Position numbers and translations under genes: made by a program. This document shows positions 47,159-58,306 of a DNA stretch of 64,000 nt, in pieces (within the stretch, counting starts at the first letter, position 1; each line of letters begins with the position of its first letter). Where the stretch lies: positions 248,001 to 312,000 of the forward strand of contig CAUJCU010000002.1 of NCBI GenBank assembly GCA_963169745.1, given 5' to 3'. The stretch is from Bacteroidota bacterium (GTDB lineage Bacteria > Bacteroidota > Bacteroidia > UBA4408). The notes beneath the pieces were generated by a model. The model was not told where the DNA came from. It saw only the letters and a program-made list of their open reading frames with translations, and made no database searches.

Positions 47159-47905
47159 TTACTTATCTTTTTTTCTCCCTCCGGTTCTAGGCTTGTTTCC
47201 ACCTCTTCCTGATGAATTTCTTTCTGAAGTAGCAGCACCTGTTGCCGTTGATTGACCAATATTTGGTGATAAATCTCTTTTTCCGTAAACTTCTCCTTTG
47301 CAAATCCATACTTTTATACCCAAGCGACCATAGCTCGTATGTGCTTCTGATACGGAATAATCAATATCTGCTCTAAATGTATGTAAGGGTGTTCTGCCTT
47401 CTTTATAATGCTCTGTTCGGGCCATTTCTGCACCGGCTAAACGACCTGAAACGCTAACCTTAATTCCTTCAGCACCAACTCTCATAGATGAAGTGATAGC
47501 CGTTTTAATAGCTCTTCTGAAAGAAATACGACCTTCTATTTGTCGAGCTATACTGTCACTAACTAATTGTGCATCTAACTCAGGACGCTTAATTTCGAAA
47601 ATATTAATTTGAATATCTTTTTTAGTAATTTTCTTTAATTCTTCCTTAAGTTTATCAACTTCTTTACCACCCTTTCCAATAATAATTCCTGGACGTGCTG
47701 TGTTAATGGTTACAGTAATTAGCTTTAGCGTTCTTTCTATGATAATTTTTGAAATACTTCCTTTTGCTAAACGTGCATTCAGGTAATTACGGATTTTATA
47801 ATCCTCAACAATTTTATCGGCATAGTTATTACCACCATACCAATTTGAATCCCATCCTTTAATGATTCCTAATCTGTTGCTTATCGGGTTTGCTTTTTGT
47901 CCCAT
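47159..47905 (-). CDS. rpsC: Ribosomal protein S3
   Basis: The 248-residue product has the KH domain GKGG loop ([19 protein letters not shown]) and the C-terminal domain ([24 protein letters not shown]). The tail adds a 35-residue Ser/Gly/Arg-rich extension ending TGGRKKDK. S3 lines the mRNA entry channel. Confidence 0.98.
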   Translation of the reverse strand: MGQKANPISNRLGIIKGWDSNWYGGNNYADKIVEDYKIRNYLNARLAKGSISKIIIERTLKLITVTINTARPGIIIGKGGKEVDKLKEELKKITKKDIQINIFEIKRPELDAQLVSDSIARQIEGRISFRRAIKTAITSSMRVGAEGIKVSVSGRLAGAEMARTEHYKEGRTPLHTFRADIDYSVSEAHTSYGRLGIKVWICKGEVYGKRDLSPNIGQSTATGAATSERNSSGRGGNKPRTGGRKKDK

Positions 47906-47928
47906 GAAATTTCTGAAAGTATTAAAAA

Positions 47929-48333
47929 TTAATTTACTGCTGTTTTTGAATCAAGAACCAATGTTACATGATTAGAACGCTTTCTGATTCTATATCCACG
48001 TCCCTGTGGTGCTGTGCGTAATCTTTTCATTTGAAAACCACTGTCCACAAATATTTCTTTTATAAACAGGCTGCTTTCGTCAAGGCGCTGACCTTCATTT
48101 TTAGAACGCCAATTGGCAATTGCCGATAACAATAACTTTTCCAATCTGCCAGAGGCTTCTTTTGGATTATATTTGAGTAAGTAAAGAGCCTTAGCTACAT
48201 TCTGCCCTCTTACCATATCAGCAACTAATCGCATTTTCCGTGGTGAAGTAGGACAATTGTTTAACTTAGCCAGACTTAGTGTTTTCTTGGCTTCTTTACG
48301 AGCCTCTGCTGTATTATGTTTTCTAACTCCCAT
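47929..48333 (-). CDS. rplV: Ribosomal protein L22
   Basis: The 134-residue product has [29 protein letters not shown] and the tunnel-lining hairpin [22 protein letters not shown]22 contacts the exit tunnel near the macrolide site. It lies between rpsS and rpsC. Confidence 0.97.
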   Translation of the reverse strand: MGVRKHNTAEARKEAKKTLSLAKLNNCPTSPRKMRLVADMVRGQNVAKALYLLKYNPKEASGRLEKLLLSAIANWRSKNEGQRLDESSLFIKEIFVDSGFQMKRLRTAPQGRGYRIRKRSNHVTLVLDSKTAVN

Positions 48334-48351
48334 GTTAATTCTTCTTACAAA

Positions 48352-48633
48352 TTATTTAGACCCTTTATCTTTCTTTTGTCCGGCATGCCCTCTAAAATTT
48401 CTTGTTGGGGCAAATTCTCCCAACTTATGGCCTACCATGTTCTCAGTTGCATAAACCGGTATAAATTTATTGCCATTATGAACTGCTATGGTTTGCCCAA
48501 CAAAATCAGGAGTAATCATAGATCTTCTAGACCATGTTTTAATTACTGATTTTTTTCCGCTAGCCACCATGGCTAAAACCTTTGTTTCTAATTTATAGTC
48601 AACAAAAGGACCTTTTTTAAGTGAACGTGCCAT
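48352..48633 (-). CDS. rpsS: Ribosomal protein S19
   Basis: The 93-residue product starts [15 protein letters not shown] and has [48 protein letters not shown]-like S19 core. S19 forms a complex with S13 in the 30S head. Confidence 0.98.
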   Translation of the reverse strand: MARSLKKGPFVDYKLETKVLAMVASGKKSVIKTWSRRSMITPDFVGQTIAVHNGNKFIPVYATENMVGHKLGEFAPTRNFRGHAGQKKDKGSK

Positions 48634-48694
48634 TGTTATTTTTTGTTGTGAAACTCTGAATTAAAGAGCCATTAAACCTAGTTATTATTATTAA

Positions 48695-49516
48695 TTATTT
48701 TCTTCTTTCTAAAATATATCTGTTTGATGCCTTTTTAGGGTATCTTGTTTTAAATCCTTTAGATGGAATTCCTCTGCGAGAACGTGGATGTCCTCCAGAA
48801 GCTCTTCCTTCACCACCACCCATTGGATGATCAACCGGGTTCATTACAACAGCTCTTGTTCTAGGTCTGCGGCCTAGCCAACGAGAACGCCCTGCTTTTC
48901 CACCAATTTCCAATGCATGGTCTGGATTAGAAACTGCGCCAATTGTAGCTTTGCACGTTAATAATATCATACGGGTTTCGCCTGAAGGCATTTTAATTAC
49001 CGCATATTTATCCTGACGAGCGGCCAACTGGGCATACGTTCCGGCACTACGTGCCATAACAGCTCCTTGCCCAGGGTGTAATTCAATTCCGTGAATAATA
49101 GTACCTAGAGGAACTTCACTTAAAAACAAGGTATTTCCAATTTCGGGTGCTGCTCCTTTGCCTGAATTAACCTTTTGACCTATTTTTAAGCCAGCAGGAG
49201 CAATGATATATCGCTTTTCTCCATCACTATAAAAAACAAGTGCTATGCGTGCGCTGCGATTGGGATCGTACTCAATGGTTTTAACTGTTCCTTCAACTCC
49301 GTCCTTATTTCTTTTAAAATCTATAGTACGGTAGTTCTTTTTATGACCACCGCCAATATAGCGCATCGTCATTTTACCACTTTGGTTTCTTCCTCCCGAT
49401 TTTTTTACCGGCTCCAATAAGCTTTTCTCCGGCTTTGAAGCAGTAAGCTCTTCAAACGTATTCGCTATTTTAAAACGCTGTGAAGGCGTTAATGGGCGTA
49501 ATTTTCTAAGTGCCAT
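48695..49516 (-). CDS. rplB: Ribosomal protein L2
   Basis: The 273-residue product has [39 protein letters not shown] and the catalytic-region His in [18 protein letters not shown]2 is needed for subunit association and peptidyl transfer. It lies between rplW and rpsS. Confidence 0.98.
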   Translation of the reverse strand: MALRKLRPLTPSQRFKIANTFEELTASKPEKSLLEPVKKSGGRNQSGKMTMRYIGGGHKKNYRTIDFKRNKDGVEGTVKTIEYDPNRSARIALVFYSDGEKRYIIAPAGLKIGQKVNSGKGAAPEIGNTLFLSEVPLGTIIHGIELHPGQGAVMARSAGTYAQLAARQDKYAVIKMPSGETRMILLTCKATIGAVSNPDHALEIGGKAGRSRWLGRRPRTRAVVMNPVDHPMGGGEGRASGGHPRSRRGIPSKGFKTRYPKKASNRYILERRK

Positions 49517-49520
49517 CTAA

Positions 49521-49811
49521 TTAAATATTACTGTAAAAATCAATAGTTTCGCCTTCTTTTAATGAAACAACCGCCTTTTTATGACGATTTGTTACTCCAA
49601 AAACAGGGCCTTTTTTGGTATTACGTGTTTTAACTTTTCCAATGTAGTTTTGTGTCCAAACTTTTTCGACATTTACATTGTATGACTTCTCAACAGCATT
49701 TTTAATTTCGATTTTATTTGCTCCAGAACGAACTATAAAGCCAAAGCGATTCATACTAGAACCTGCTGCGGTCATTTTTTCAGTTATTATCGGTTTTATT
49801 AATGTTTCCAT
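49521..49811 (-). CDS. rplW: Ribosomal protein L23, start moved downstream
   Basis: The ORF track extends into rplD. I choose METLIKPIITEKM at 49811 as the start, since L23 begins with this motif and the result (96 residues) avoids overlap with rplD. Motifs are RFGFIVRSGANKIEIKNAVEKSYNVNVEKVWT and the C-terminal strand. L23 is the exit-tunnel docking site for trigger factor and SRP. Confidence 0.93.
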   Translation of the reverse strand: METLIKPIITEKMTAAGSSMNRFGFIVRSGANKIEIKNAVEKSYNVNVEKVWTQNYIGKVKTRNTKKGPVFGVTNRHKKAVVSLKEGETIDFYSNI

Positions 49812-49830
49812 GTTGGAAAAATACATTTTA

Positions 49831-50457
49831 TTAGTTAAATAATTTCTCAATTTCTGCCAAAGAACCTTCTGAAAGTATCAGGTTCTGAGCGTTCAAAACA
49901 TCGTAAGTATTTATACTTGAAGCACTTACGACTTTAGCATTGCCTAAATTTCGAGCCGACAAATATACATTTTTATTTAATTCAGAAAGCACTAATAAAG
50001 TTTTTTTATCTAAAAGATTTAAATTTTTCATTAAATCCTGATATTTCTTTGTTTTTGGGGCATCGAATGTAAAATTCTCAACAACTGTAATTTTGTTATC
50101 TTTTGCTTTGTATGAAAGTGCTGAAGCTCTAGCTAAAACTTTAAGTTTCTTATTTAATTTGAAACTATAGTTACGTGGACGCGGCCCAAAAATACGGCCC
50201 CCTCCAACCATAGTTCCTGATTTTCTGCTACCGGCTCTGGCACCACCTGTACCTTTTTGGCGTTTCAGCTTTCTAGTACTGTAAGCTACTTCAGCTTTTT
50301 CTTTAGCTTTGTGAGTTCCTTGACGTTGGTTTGCCAAATACTGTTTTACATCTAAATAAATGGCATGATCGTTAGGATCAATTCCGTAAATATCTTTATT
50401 TAAAACAACTTTTGCAGCTGTTTCCTTTCCTTGTGTGTTATATACTTTCAGTTCCAT
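49831..50457 (-). CDS. rplD: Ribosomal protein L4
   Basis: The 208-residue product has the L4 loop with [33 protein letters not shown] and the C-terminal [23 protein letters not shown]4 reaches the tunnel constriction; in E. coli it also represses the S10 operon. Confidence 0.98.
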   Translation of the reverse strand: MELKVYNTQGKETAAKVVLNKDIYGIDPNDHAIYLDVKQYLANQRQGTHKAKEKAEVAYSTRKLKRQKGTGGARAGSRKSGTMVGGGRIFGPRPRNYSFKLNKKLKVLARASALSYKAKDNKITVVENFTFDAPKTKKYQDLMKNLNLLDKKTLLVLSELNKNVYLSARNLGNAKVVSASSINTYDVLNAQNLILSEGSLAEIEKLFN

Positions 50458-50458
50458 T

Positions 50459-51076
50459 TTATTTTTCTACTAAAACGTAAGAACCTTTTGCTCCAGGTAT
50501 TGAGCCTTTAATAATCAAAAGATTTTTATCTGTTAATACTTTTAATATTTCTAGGTTTTGAACCTTTACACGGTCTCCACCCATTCTTCCGGCCATTCTC
50601 ATTCCTTTAAATACTCGAGATGGGAAAGAGGAAGCTCCCAGTGAGCCCGGTGCTCTTAAGCGGTTATGCTGACCGTGTGTTTGTCCACCAACTCCTCCGA
50701 ATCCGTGGCGCTTTACTACCCCTTGGAATCCTTTTCCTTTAGAGGTGCCTACTACATCGACAAAATCACCTTCTAAAAAGATATCAATGTTTACAATATC
50801 CCCTAAACTTTTCTTGTCTTCAAAACCTTTAAACTCAACTAGTTTACGTTTTGGTGTTGTTTGTGCTTTGGCAAAATGACCCATCATGGCTTTTGAAGTA
50901 TGCTTTTCTTTGCGTTCTCCAAATCCAAGTTGTACAGAATTATATCCGTCCAATTCCATGGTTCTGACTTGCGTAACAACACAAGGACCAGCTTCAACTA
51001 CTGTGCATGGTATTATTTTACCATTGGCATCATAAACACTGGTCATTCCTATTTTTTTACCAATTATTCCTGACAT
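50459..51076 (-). CDS. rplC: Ribosomal protein L3
   Basis: The 205-residue product opens [18 protein letters not shown] and has the central loop [33 protein letters not shown] next to the peptidyl transferase centre. It starts two bases before rplD. Confidence 0.98.
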   Translation of the reverse strand: MSGIIGKKIGMTSVYDANGKIIPCTVVEAGPCVVTQVRTMELDGYNSVQLGFGERKEKHTSKAMMGHFAKAQTTPKRKLVEFKGFEDKKSLGDIVNIDIFLEGDFVDVVGTSKGKGFQGVVKRHGFGGVGGQTHGQHNRLRAPGSLGASSFPSRVFKGMRMAGRMGGDRVKVQNLEILKVLTDKNLLIIKGSIPGAKGSYVLVEK

Positions 51077-51121
51077 TATTATATAATATTAAATGCTTAA
51101 AATTTTGTTTTAGATAACTAC

Positions 51122-51427
51122 TTACACTTTAATTTCAACTTCAACACCACTTGGTAGATCCAATCGCATTAAGGCATCAACAGTTTTTGATGTAGAACTG
51201 TAAATATCTAAAAGGCGCTTATAAGAGCACAATTGAAACTGTTCTCTTGCTTTTTTGTTTACATGCGGTGAACGTAAAACCGTGTATATTTTTTTGTTTG
51301 TTGGCAATGGAATAGGTCCATTTACCACTGCTCCGGTTGCTTTTACCGTTTTAACGATTTTCTCCGCAGATTTATCAACGAGATTATAATCGTATGATTT
51401 TAATTTGATTCTGATTTTTTGACTCAT
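51122..51427 (-). CDS. rpsJ: Ribosomal protein S10
   Basis: The 101-residue product has [59 protein letters not shown], the full S10 core. S10 also joins NusB in antitermination. It heads the S10 group behind fusA. A tuf gene is not present between them. Confidence 0.98.
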   Translation of the reverse strand: MSQKIRIKLKSYDYNLVDKSAEKIVKTVKATGAVVNGPIPLPTNKKIYTVLRSPHVNKKAREQFQLCSYKRLLDIYSSTSKTVDALMRLDLPSGVEVEIKV

Positions 51428-51451
51428 GGTTTATATATAAAGAACTATGTT

Positions 51452-53569
51452 TTATACTTTTTCGGCTTTTTTACCCTTAACTTTAGCAATAACCTCATCA
51501 GCCACACCTCTAGGAGCTTCTGTGTAGTGCGAAAACTCCATAGTTGAAGAAGCACGTCCACTTGTAATAGTTCTAAGTTGGGTAACATAGCCAAACATTT
51601 CAGACAATGGTACCTTTGCTTTAACTACCTGAGTATTATTCTTTGAGTCCATACCTTCAATTTGACCCCTTCTTTTATTTAAGTCACCTACAACGTCACC
51701 CATATTTTGTTCAGGGGTAAGTACTTCCACTTTCATTATAGGCTCTAACAGAACTGGTTTACATTTAGGCAATGCTTCTCGGAAAGCAGTTCGCGCACAA
51801 ATTTCAAATGATAGAGAATCCGAGTCAACGGCATGGTATGAACCATCTATTAAGCGTACTTTCATAGAATCCATTTGGAATCCGGCAAGTACTCCCGATG
51901 TCATAGCAGCCCTAAATCCTTTTTCTACAGATGGTATATATTCACGTGGAATATTACCTCCAACAATTTCGTTTACAAACTGAAGTGCATCTTTAGCTAC
52001 ATCCCAATCTTCATCAACCGGTGAAACAACAAACTTAATATCGGCAAATTTACCTCTACCACCAGTTTGTTTCTTATATACTTCACGATGTTCGACAGTT
52101 CCGGTTATAGTTTCTTTGTAAGCTACTTGTGGAGCTCCTTGATTAACCTCAACTTTAAATTCTCTTCTTAGGCGATCTACGATAATTTCTAAATGTAATT
52201 CACCCATTCCGCTAATTACAGTTTGACCTGTTTCTTCATCTGTTTTTACTTTAAAAGTAGGATCTTCCTCGGAGAGTTTTCCTAATGCAATACCAAGTTT
52301 GTCCATATCAGCCTGTGTTTTAGGCTCAATAGCAATTCCAATTACCGGTTCAGGAAAGTGAATTGATTCAAGAACGATTGGATTTTTCTCATCACACAAA
52401 GTATCACCCGTTCTGATATCTTTAAAACCAACTGCAGCGCCTATATCTCCCGCTTCAATAAATTCAACGGAATTTTGTTTGTTGGCATGCATTTGAAATA
52501 TACGAGAAATTCTTTCTTTATTTCCACTGCGGGTATTTAAAACATAAGATCCGGCATCTAAGCGGCCTGCATAAGCTCTAAAAAACGCTAAACGGCCTAC
52601 AAATGGGTCCGTGGCAATTTTAAATGCTAAGGCTGTAAAAGGCTCTTTTACATCAGGTTTACGAGAAATTTCCTCTCCTGTATCAGGGTTGGTACCCACA
52701 ATATTGTCTCTATCTAAAGGCGAAGGCATTAATTCCATAACCAGATCGAGCATAGTTTGCACTCCTTTATTTTTAAAAGATGATCCGCAAACCATTGGAA
52801 CTATTTTATTTGCTATACAGGCCTGGCGAAGAGCAGACAATACTTCAGCCTCTGTAATAGTTTCAGGGGCATCAAAGTATTTCTCCATTAATTTTTCGTC
52901 AAACTCAGAAACCGACTCCAATAACTTTTCTCTCCATTCATCAACTTCGGCTTTCATATCATCAGGAATAGGAACTTCAGTAAACGTCATTCCTTTATCT
53001 TCTTCATTCCAAATCATAGCACGGTTGTTAACGAGGTCAACAACACCTTTAAAAGTTTCTTCTGCTCCTATTGGCAATTGTAAAGGAACAGCGTTTCCAC
53101 CAAGTACTTCGCGCACCTGCTTTACAACACCCAAAAAGTCAGCTCCCTGTCTGTCCATTTTATTAACGAAACCTATTCGGGTTACGTTATAATTGTTCGC
53201 CAAACGCCAGTTTGTTTCAGACTGTGGTTCTACCCCGTCAACAGCCGAGAATAAGAAAACAAGTCCGTCAAGGATACGAAGAGAACGACTTACCTCTACG
53301 GTAAAGTCAACGTGACCCGGAGTGTCAATAATATTTAATTTGTATTTATTATTTCTGTAATTCCAGAAACATGTTGTTGCAGCAGAGGTAATGGTAATTC
53401 CACGCTCCTGTTCCTGCACCATCCAATCCATAGTAGCAGCGCCATCATGTACTTCTCCCAGTTTATGGTTTACACCGGTATAGTATAAAATACGCTCCGT
53501 AGTTGTTGTTTTGCCGGCATCAATATGTGCGGCAATTCCTATATTCCTAGTAAATTTTAAATCACTCAT
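51452..53569 (-). CDS. fusA: Elongation factor G
   Basis: EF-G drives translocation. The 705-residue protein has G1 [19 protein letters not shown] near residue 16, G3 DTPGHVDF, G4 [10 protein letters not shown] and the five-domain length. [15 protein letters not shown] segment and the FSHYTEAP end are typical. The gene lies between rpsG and rpsJ as in many bacteria. Confidence 0.98.
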   Translation of the reverse strand: MSDLKFTRNIGIAAHIDAGKTTTTERILYYTGVNHKLGEVHDGAATMDWMVQEQERGITITSAATTCFWNYRNNKYKLNIIDTPGHVDFTVEVSRSLRILDGLVFLFSAVDGVEPQSETNWRLANNYNVTRIGFVNKMDRQGADFLGVVKQVREVLGGNAVPLQLPIGAEETFKGVVDLVNNRAMIWNEEDKGMTFTEVPIPDDMKAEVDEWREKLLESVSEFDEKLMEKYFDAPETITEAEVLSALRQACIANKIVPMVCGSSFKNKGVQTMLDLVMELMPSPLDRDNIVGTNPDTGEEISRKPDVKEPFTALAFKIATDPFVGRLAFFRAYAGRLDAGSYVLNTRSGNKERISRIFQMHANKQNSVEFIEAGDIGAAVGFKDIRTGDTLCDEKNPIVLESIHFPEPVIGIAIEPKTQADMDKLGIALGKLSEEDPTFKVKTDEETGQTVISGMGELHLEIIVDRLRREFKVEVNQGAPQVAYKETITGTVEHREVYKKQTGGRGKFADIKFVVSPVDEDWDVAKDALQFVNEIVGGNIPREYIPSVEKGFRAAMTSGVLAGFQMDSMKVRLIDGSYHAVDSDSLSFEICARTAFREALPKCKPVLLEPIMKVEVLTPEQNMGDVVGDLNKRRGQIEGMDSKNNTQVVKAKVPLSEMFGYVTQLRTITSGRASSTMEFSHYTEAPRGVADEVIAKVKGKKAEKV

Positions 53570-53575
53570 TGTTTA

Positions 53576-54043
53576 TTAGAGTCTGAAATGTGAAAAGGCT
53601 TTATTGGCTTCTGCCATTCTGTGGGTATCTTCTTTCTTTTTGTAAGCTGTTCCTTCTTCTTTTGAAGCAGCTACAATTTCTCCAGCCAACTTTTGGCTCA
53701 TCGATTTTTCGTTTCTTTTGCGTGAAAACTGGATCATCCAGCGAATAGCAACAGCTACTTTTCTTTCTGGGCGAACTTCTTGTGGGATTTGAAAGGTTGC
53801 ACCTCCTACCCTGCGGCTTTTTACCTCAACTTGTGGAGTAATGTTTGCCAATGCTTTTTTAAACACTTCTAAACCATTTTCACTGGTTCTTTGTTCAACA
53901 ATATCTATAGCATCATAAAATACATTATATGCTGTGCTTTTTTTTCCGGAGTACATTAGGTTATTCACGAAACGTGTTACCAAAGTATCATTGAACTTGG
54001 GGTCCGGAAGTAATGGAATTCTTTTTGGGGTTGACTTTCTCAT
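53576..54043 (-). CDS. rpsG: Ribosomal protein S7
   Basis: The 155-residue product has TRFVNNLMYSGKKSTAYNVFYDAIDIVEQRT, EVKSRRVGGATFQIPQEVRPERK and the C-terminal EDTHRMAEANKAFSHFRL of S7. S7 nucleates the 30S head. Confidence 0.98.
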   Translation of the reverse strand: MRKSTPKRIPLLPDPKFNDTLVTRFVNNLMYSGKKSTAYNVFYDAIDIVEQRTSENGLEVFKKALANITPQVEVKSRRVGGATFQIPQEVRPERKVAVAIRWMIQFSRKRNEKSMSQKLAGEIVAASKEEGTAYKKKEDTHRMAEANKAFSHFRL

Positions 54044-54081
54044 TTGAAAGACGTATTTTAATTATTAATACCTAAATTCTG

Positions 54082-54492
54082 TTATTTCTTTTTAGCGCCA
54101 GCCTTAGCAGCAGGTGCTCCGGGTTTTGGTTTCTTGGTTCCGTATTTACTTCTACGTTGGTTACGGCCATCAACACCTGAGGTATCTAGTGCACCACGCA
54201 CAATATGATAACGTACTCCAGGTAAGTCTTTTACCCTGCCACCACGTATTAACACTATGGAATGCTCTTGAAGGTTGTGCCCTTCTCCCGGGATGTATGC
54301 GTTTACTTCTTTAGTATTGGTTAAACGCACCCTGGCAACTTTACGCATTGCAGAATTTGGTTTTTTGGGTGTGGTGGTATAAACACGCACACAAACACCG
54401 CGCCTTTGCGGACATGAATCCAAAGCGGCTGACTTACTTACGTAATCCAGCTTTTGGCGGCCTTTACGAACTAATTGTTGTATTGTAGGCAT
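54082..54492 (-). CDS. rpsL: Ribosomal protein S12
   Basis: The 136-residue product has [10 protein letters not shown], the [20 protein letters not shown] loop and [18 protein letters not shown]. The lysines whose loss gives streptomycin resistance appear unchanged (KKPNS and RVKDLP). A short Ala/Lys-rich tail is added. It is the first gene of the run, with a TACCTTTG promoter box upstream. Confidence 0.98.
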   Translation of the reverse strand: MPTIQQLVRKGRQKLDYVSKSAALDSCPQRRGVCVRVYTTTPKKPNSAMRKVARVRLTNTKEVNAYIPGEGHNLQEHSIVLIRGGRVKDLPGVRYHIVRGALDTSGVDGRNQRRSKYGTKKPKPGAPAAKAGAKKK

Positions 54493-54836
54493 TTAGTAAA
54501 ATTGATTAATATGGTTTATTATTATAAATTTACCCTTGATAAAAGGGAGGGCAAAGGTAGTAATATTTCCTAAAAAAAAAATAATGCTATAAAAAAATAA
54601 AAGTGATTTGTTTATCCCAAAGAAGAAACTTCCATTATTTGAGTTTTATGAATTTGATTTATAGCATGTTATATTTTATTTTAAAATAACACTTTTTTGA
54701 ATTTAGCCTTAATTTATAGTTTTTTTAAGCAAAAAAGTACTAAATACAAGCTAAACGGTATTCAAAAAAACTGAAATTATGCTTAATTTAAGGAGTAAAA
54801 AATAGAGCTTTTATAAAAATGATGAGATAGGGTTCC
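54493..54836 (-). other. Intergenic stretch upstream of rpsL
   Basis: This 344-base AT-rich stretch holds the rpsL promoter (TACCTTTG on the minus strand, 54552-54559) and about 59 bases of leader. An imperfect AT-rich inverted repeat (GTTATATTTTATTTTAAAATAAC, ending near 54690) is the only other structure I see. No RNA gene or ORF is supported. Confidence 0.6.
54552..54559 (-). promoter_or_regulatory. TACCTTTG -7 box for the ribosomal protein operon
   Basis: The minus-strand TACCTTTG matches TAnnTTTG and lies 59 bases before the rpsL start codon. A T-rich tract occupies the -33 position but has no clean TTTG. Confidence 0.55.
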
Positions 54837-56084
54837 TTAGTCTGTTTTTAACACTACGTTTTTAAGATCTTGGATAAAGCTATCCTGAGTAATGTCATCG
54901 TTATCTCTTTTAAAATACACGCCTCCCCAATTGTAACTGATTCTTTTATAAACAGTTTTTTCATCCTTTGTATTTGTGATTATTGTTTTGTAAATAAAGT
55001 AGTTTTGCCCATCCTCAGTTTCATATTCAATATTCTTTACATATATTTTTTTGGCTTCTTCCGATGCCTGTTTTCTGGCCTCAGCTTCTGCTCTTTTTCG
55101 AGCTAATTCAGCTTCTTTGGCTTCTGCCCTATCTTGGGCTTCTTTTTCAGCTTTAGCTTTGGCTTCTTCTCTTTTTTTTAATTCGGCTTCGGCTTGAGCT
55201 GCAGCACTAGCTTTAGCTTCTTCTTCTGCTGCTTTTTTTAAGGCTGCCTTTTCATCTGCTTCTCTTTGTGATTTGGCTTTAGCATCTTCTTCTGCTCGCT
55301 TTTTAGCATCGGCCAAAGCATCCTTTTTGGCTTGCTCCTCAGCTTCTAATCTGCGCTTTTGTTCTGCCTCGGCATCAGCTTTAGCTTTCAGGTCGTTTTT
55401 TTTTTGATTTCGTGCATCTTCTTCAGCCTTTTTTCGGGCTGCCGCCTCGGCTTCAGCTTTAGCTTTTGCGTCTTCTTTAGCTTTTTTGCGGGCTTCTTCA
55501 GCTTCTCTTCGCTTTCTCTCCTCTTCTTCTTTCTTTTTTTTCTCCATTTCTTTGAGCATTTTTTCCATATCCTCTCGCAAAAATTTATCGGCTGTATAGT
55601 CAAACTCTCTTGATGTTTGATTATAAAAAATATTCCCAATTGGCTTTTTAAGTACCGATACATCAAGCCCCTCTACTTCTTTAAAAATACCTATTGATAT
55701 AGGGAATTTATAGTAATCAAGGGTAGCTGAATTAACATCTACATCTTTGGTACTTATGGATATAATTTTTCCGGTATATCCTATTTTGGAAGCGGTTATG
55801 AGATAATCTGTATTGGGGTCAAGAATAAACTTGAATTTACCATTTCCGGTTGTTGTTGCCGTTTGCACGGTTTGTACATTAGCCAGCGTTAATTTAACTA
55901 CGACCCCCTCTAAAGAACGTTTGTTATCATCATCTTGTATAAGACCGTTTATTTCTAACGTAAAAGCTTTCCCTTTTTGTGCACTCGTTTGAAATGGTAT
56001 AATAGCCGCAAGAAAAATCAGAAAAATACAGACTTTAAATTGAGGGTGGTACATAAAATAGAACTCTCCGGCCTTATTCTTCAT
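54837..56084 (-). CDS. Exported coiled-coil protein with a carboxypeptidase-regulatory-like N-domain
   Basis: A signal peptide (FKVCIFLIFLAAIIPFQTSAQ) is followed by one CarboxypepD_reg or PEGA-like beta domain (about 40-130, EINGLIQDDDNKRSLEGVVVKLTL). A long Ala/Glu/Lys/Arg helix follows (about 175-345, units like ARKKAEEDA and EEQAKKDALADAKKRAEEDA), a single-chain charged helix reminiscent of TolA. A C-terminal ~65-residue domain ends it (IEYETEDGQNYFIYKTIITN). The helix would span or reach across the periplasm. Function unknown. M1 or M11 may be the start. Confidence 0.75.
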   Translation of the reverse strand: MKNKAGEFYFMYHPQFKVCIFLIFLAAIIPFQTSAQKGKAFTLEINGLIQDDDNKRSLEGVVVKLTLANVQTVQTATTTGNGKFKFILDPNTDYLITASKIGYTGKIISISTKDVDVNSATLDYYKFPISIGIFKEVEGLDVSVLKKPIGNIFYNQTSREFDYTADKFLREDMEKMLKEMEKKKKEEEERKRREAEEARKKAKEDAKAKAEAEAAARKKAEEDARNQKKNDLKAKADAEAEQKRRLEAEEQAKKDALADAKKRAEEDAKAKSQREADEKAALKKAAEEEAKASAAAQAEAELKKREEAKAKAEKEAQDRAEAKEAELARKRAEAEARKQASEEAKKIYVKNIEYETEDGQNYFIYKTIITNTKDEKTVYKRISYNWGGVYFKRDNDDITQDSFIQDLKNVVLKTD

Positions 56085-56110
56085 ATCTTTTGAAAGAGGG
56101 CATTAAAGGG

Positions 56111-56118
56111 CAAATATA
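56111..56118 (-). promoter_or_regulatory. TATATTTG -7 box for the coiled-coil gene
   Basis: The minus-strand TATATTTG matches the consensus exactly, 26 bases before the first possible start. Confidence 0.55.
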
Positions 56119-56181
56119 AAAAAAAATTCGCTAAATAAGGTATTTGCTTCTTCGAGATTTAATTTATTGCCTCTATCATTA

Positions 56182-58281
56182 TTATTTCATGTCATTAATT
56201 ACATTAACGGCCTCTTTGATATAGGTATCTTTTTTTACTGATTTTATCCAATCTTCATTTAAAACCTTTTTAGTGCTGTCTTGAGCTATTTTTTCTAAAT
56301 CTTGCGTTAATCCATAAACTTGAAGCTGTTTGCTTTCTTTTTCGATTTTTTCGAGGTAATCTGTTTCTTCACTATTCTTTTTTTGCTCTGCTTTATAAAT
56401 ATCATATTTTAAAGAAATAAGCGTTTTTTCTGATTGGGCCTGGTATTTTATTTCTAATTCTCTAATTTGTTTAAAAGCTAAATCCTTTTCAGTTCGATTT
56501 TTACTTTTTTTCTTAATAGTACTTACATTCCATTTTGGCTGCCATGATATAATTGGGGCTGGTTTAATTTCATCCCAAGGCATAGCAAATTCCTCTTCTC
56601 GTTCTCCTTTATATAATTTCTCAAATTTATCGGGCAGAACAATGTCTGAGGCCACTCCCTTAAGTTGAGTACTTCCACCATTTACTCGGTAGAATTTTTG
56701 CATTGTTAATTTCAGGCTTCCAATAGGAGCATAAGAAATTAGTTTATAATTCAGTTGATCGTCCATATTTAACACCCGCTGTACGGTTCCTTTTCCAAAG
56801 GTTTGTTCGCCTCCAATAATAATGGCTCTATTATAATCTTGCATGGCAGCCGCCATAATTTCGGATGCTGAGGCACTAATATTATTTACCATAATTACCA
56901 AGGGGCCATCATAAACGGTTCCGGCATGTTTGTCTTCGAGCACCTGTGAATCGCCTCCGGTAGATTTTACCTGAACTATTGGACCTTTATCAATAAAAAG
57001 TCCGGCCATTTCTACCACATCTTGCAGTGAGCCACCACCATTGTTACGCAAATCAATAATCAAACCTTTAATTCCGTTTTCTTTTAGTTTCACAACTTCA
57101 TTCTTAACATCAGCAGCACACCTGCGGCCATTTGGCTTATTAAAATCGGCATAAAAGCTAGGCAATTTCAGGTACCCAATTTTTTGTGCGTCATCTATCA
57201 TTAACGACTTGGCGTATGTTTCATCTAAAATCACAATATCTCTTGTAATAGCTATTACTTTAATGCTTACATCGGGCTTGCGAACAGTAAGGCGCACTTC
57301 TGTACCTTTTTTTCCACGAATCAACTGTACAGCATCATCTAGTCGCATGTTTTCAATACTTACAGGTTCTGCCTGTCCTTGGGCTACCTTTAATATAACA
57401 TCACCGGCTTTAAGCTCTCCTTGACGCCACGAAGCACTTCCAGGGACTATGCTGGATACTTTTATTACTCCGTCTTTCTCTTGTAGTTGTGCTCCAATTC
57501 CTTCTAGTTGTCCACTCATTTGAATATCGAAATTGTCTTTAACTTTTGGAGGAAAAAATTCAGTATGTGGGTCAAAGGTATTGGCAATAGTGTTTAAGTA
57601 AATTCCTGCACGATCGGTTTCATCTACTTTTTTTAATCTTTTAAAGAAGTCGGTATAGTTTTTTTCTACTTTTTCTCTAGCCTCTTTTTCGAGTTCATCA
57701 AACGTTTTAGCTTTGAAAACTGTATCTTGTCTAGTTAAAGCTTTTTCTTGTGCCTCTGTAGCTTCATAAAGTCTGGTAAGGGTTTGGTATTTTAACAATT
57801 TTCGCCACTCTTCACGTAGAACTTCAATATTGGCTGCGTAGTTAATTTTTTTAGCATCTGTTTCAATCATTTCGTCTGATTTAAACTCAAATGGCGTGCT
57901 GAGTATTTCTTTATAAAAAGACTCCACATCAGCATACCTCTTATTAATAAGCTCGGTACATTTATTGAAAAAGTCTAGTTTATTGGTACGCAACTGATCG
58001 TCTATTTGCGTTTTCATTTGTTCAAGCTCCTCAAAATCAGACTGTAACAAGAACTTTTTATTTACATCTAATCTTTTAAGGTAAAGATTAAAAACATCTT
58101 CAGAGAATTTATCATCAAAAGGGCGTGATTTAAAATGCCCATTTTGCAATAAGTTGCCGAGTATATCTTCAGTAACAATAGTTTTATCTTGAGTTTGCTC
58201 ATTGCCGGGCAAAAAAGAACACATAAAGCAACTTACCGAGATAACGGCAAGTGTACTTATAAACAAAATTTTATTTCTCAT
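56182..58281 (-). CDS. prc: Carboxy-terminal processing (tail-specific) protease
   Basis: The 699-residue S41 protease starts with a signal peptide or lipobox-like region (ISVSCFMCSFLPG), so it may be a lipoprotein. A helical N-terminal domain (about 40-230) precedes a PDZ (about 240-330) and the S41 core. The nucleophile Ser lies in NNISASASEIMAAAMQ, and the Lys of the Ser-Lys pair is in GEQTFGKGTVQ. A C-terminal DUF3340-like region ends it. Prc trims proteins at their C-termini in the periplasm. It is separate from the SUF operon, which is divergent. Confidence 0.93.
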   Translation of the reverse strand: MRNKILFISTLAVISVSCFMCSFLPGNEQTQDKTIVTEDILGNLLQNGHFKSRPFDDKFSEDVFNLYLKRLDVNKKFLLQSDFEELEQMKTQIDDQLRTNKLDFFNKCTELINKRYADVESFYKEILSTPFEFKSDEMIETDAKKINYAANIEVLREEWRKLLKYQTLTRLYEATEAQEKALTRQDTVFKAKTFDELEKEAREKVEKNYTDFFKRLKKVDETDRAGIYLNTIANTFDPHTEFFPPKVKDNFDIQMSGQLEGIGAQLQEKDGVIKVSSIVPGSASWRQGELKAGDVILKVAQGQAEPVSIENMRLDDAVQLIRGKKGTEVRLTVRKPDVSIKVIAITRDIVILDETYAKSLMIDDAQKIGYLKLPSFYADFNKPNGRRCAADVKNEVVKLKENGIKGLIIDLRNNGGGSLQDVVEMAGLFIDKGPIVQVKSTGGDSQVLEDKHAGTVYDGPLVIMVNNISASASEIMAAAMQDYNRAIIIGGEQTFGKGTVQRVLNMDDQLNYKLISYAPIGSLKLTMQKFYRVNGGSTQLKGVASDIVLPDKFEKLYKGEREEEFAMPWDEIKPAPIISWQPKWNVSTIKKKSKNRTEKDLAFKQIRELEIKYQAQSEKTLISLKYDIYKAEQKKNSEETDYLEKIEKESKQLQVYGLTQDLEKIAQDSTKKVLNEDWIKSVKKDTYIKEAVNVINDMK

Positions 58282-58298
58282 ATAAAAAGATTACATTA

Positions 58299-58306
58299 CA
58301 AATATA
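58299..58306 (-). promoter_or_regulatory. TATATTTG -7 box for prc
   Basis: The minus-strand TATATTTG is a full match to TAnnTTTG, 17 bases before the prc start codon. Confidence 0.5.

Noticed and set aside
49812-49850. Upstream extension of rplW ([13 protein letters not shown])
   Set aside because: It would overlap rplD and is not part of L23, whose first motif is METLIKPIITEKM.
52611-53192. 193-codon ORF opposite fusA
   Set aside because: Antisense shadow of a highly conserved gene.
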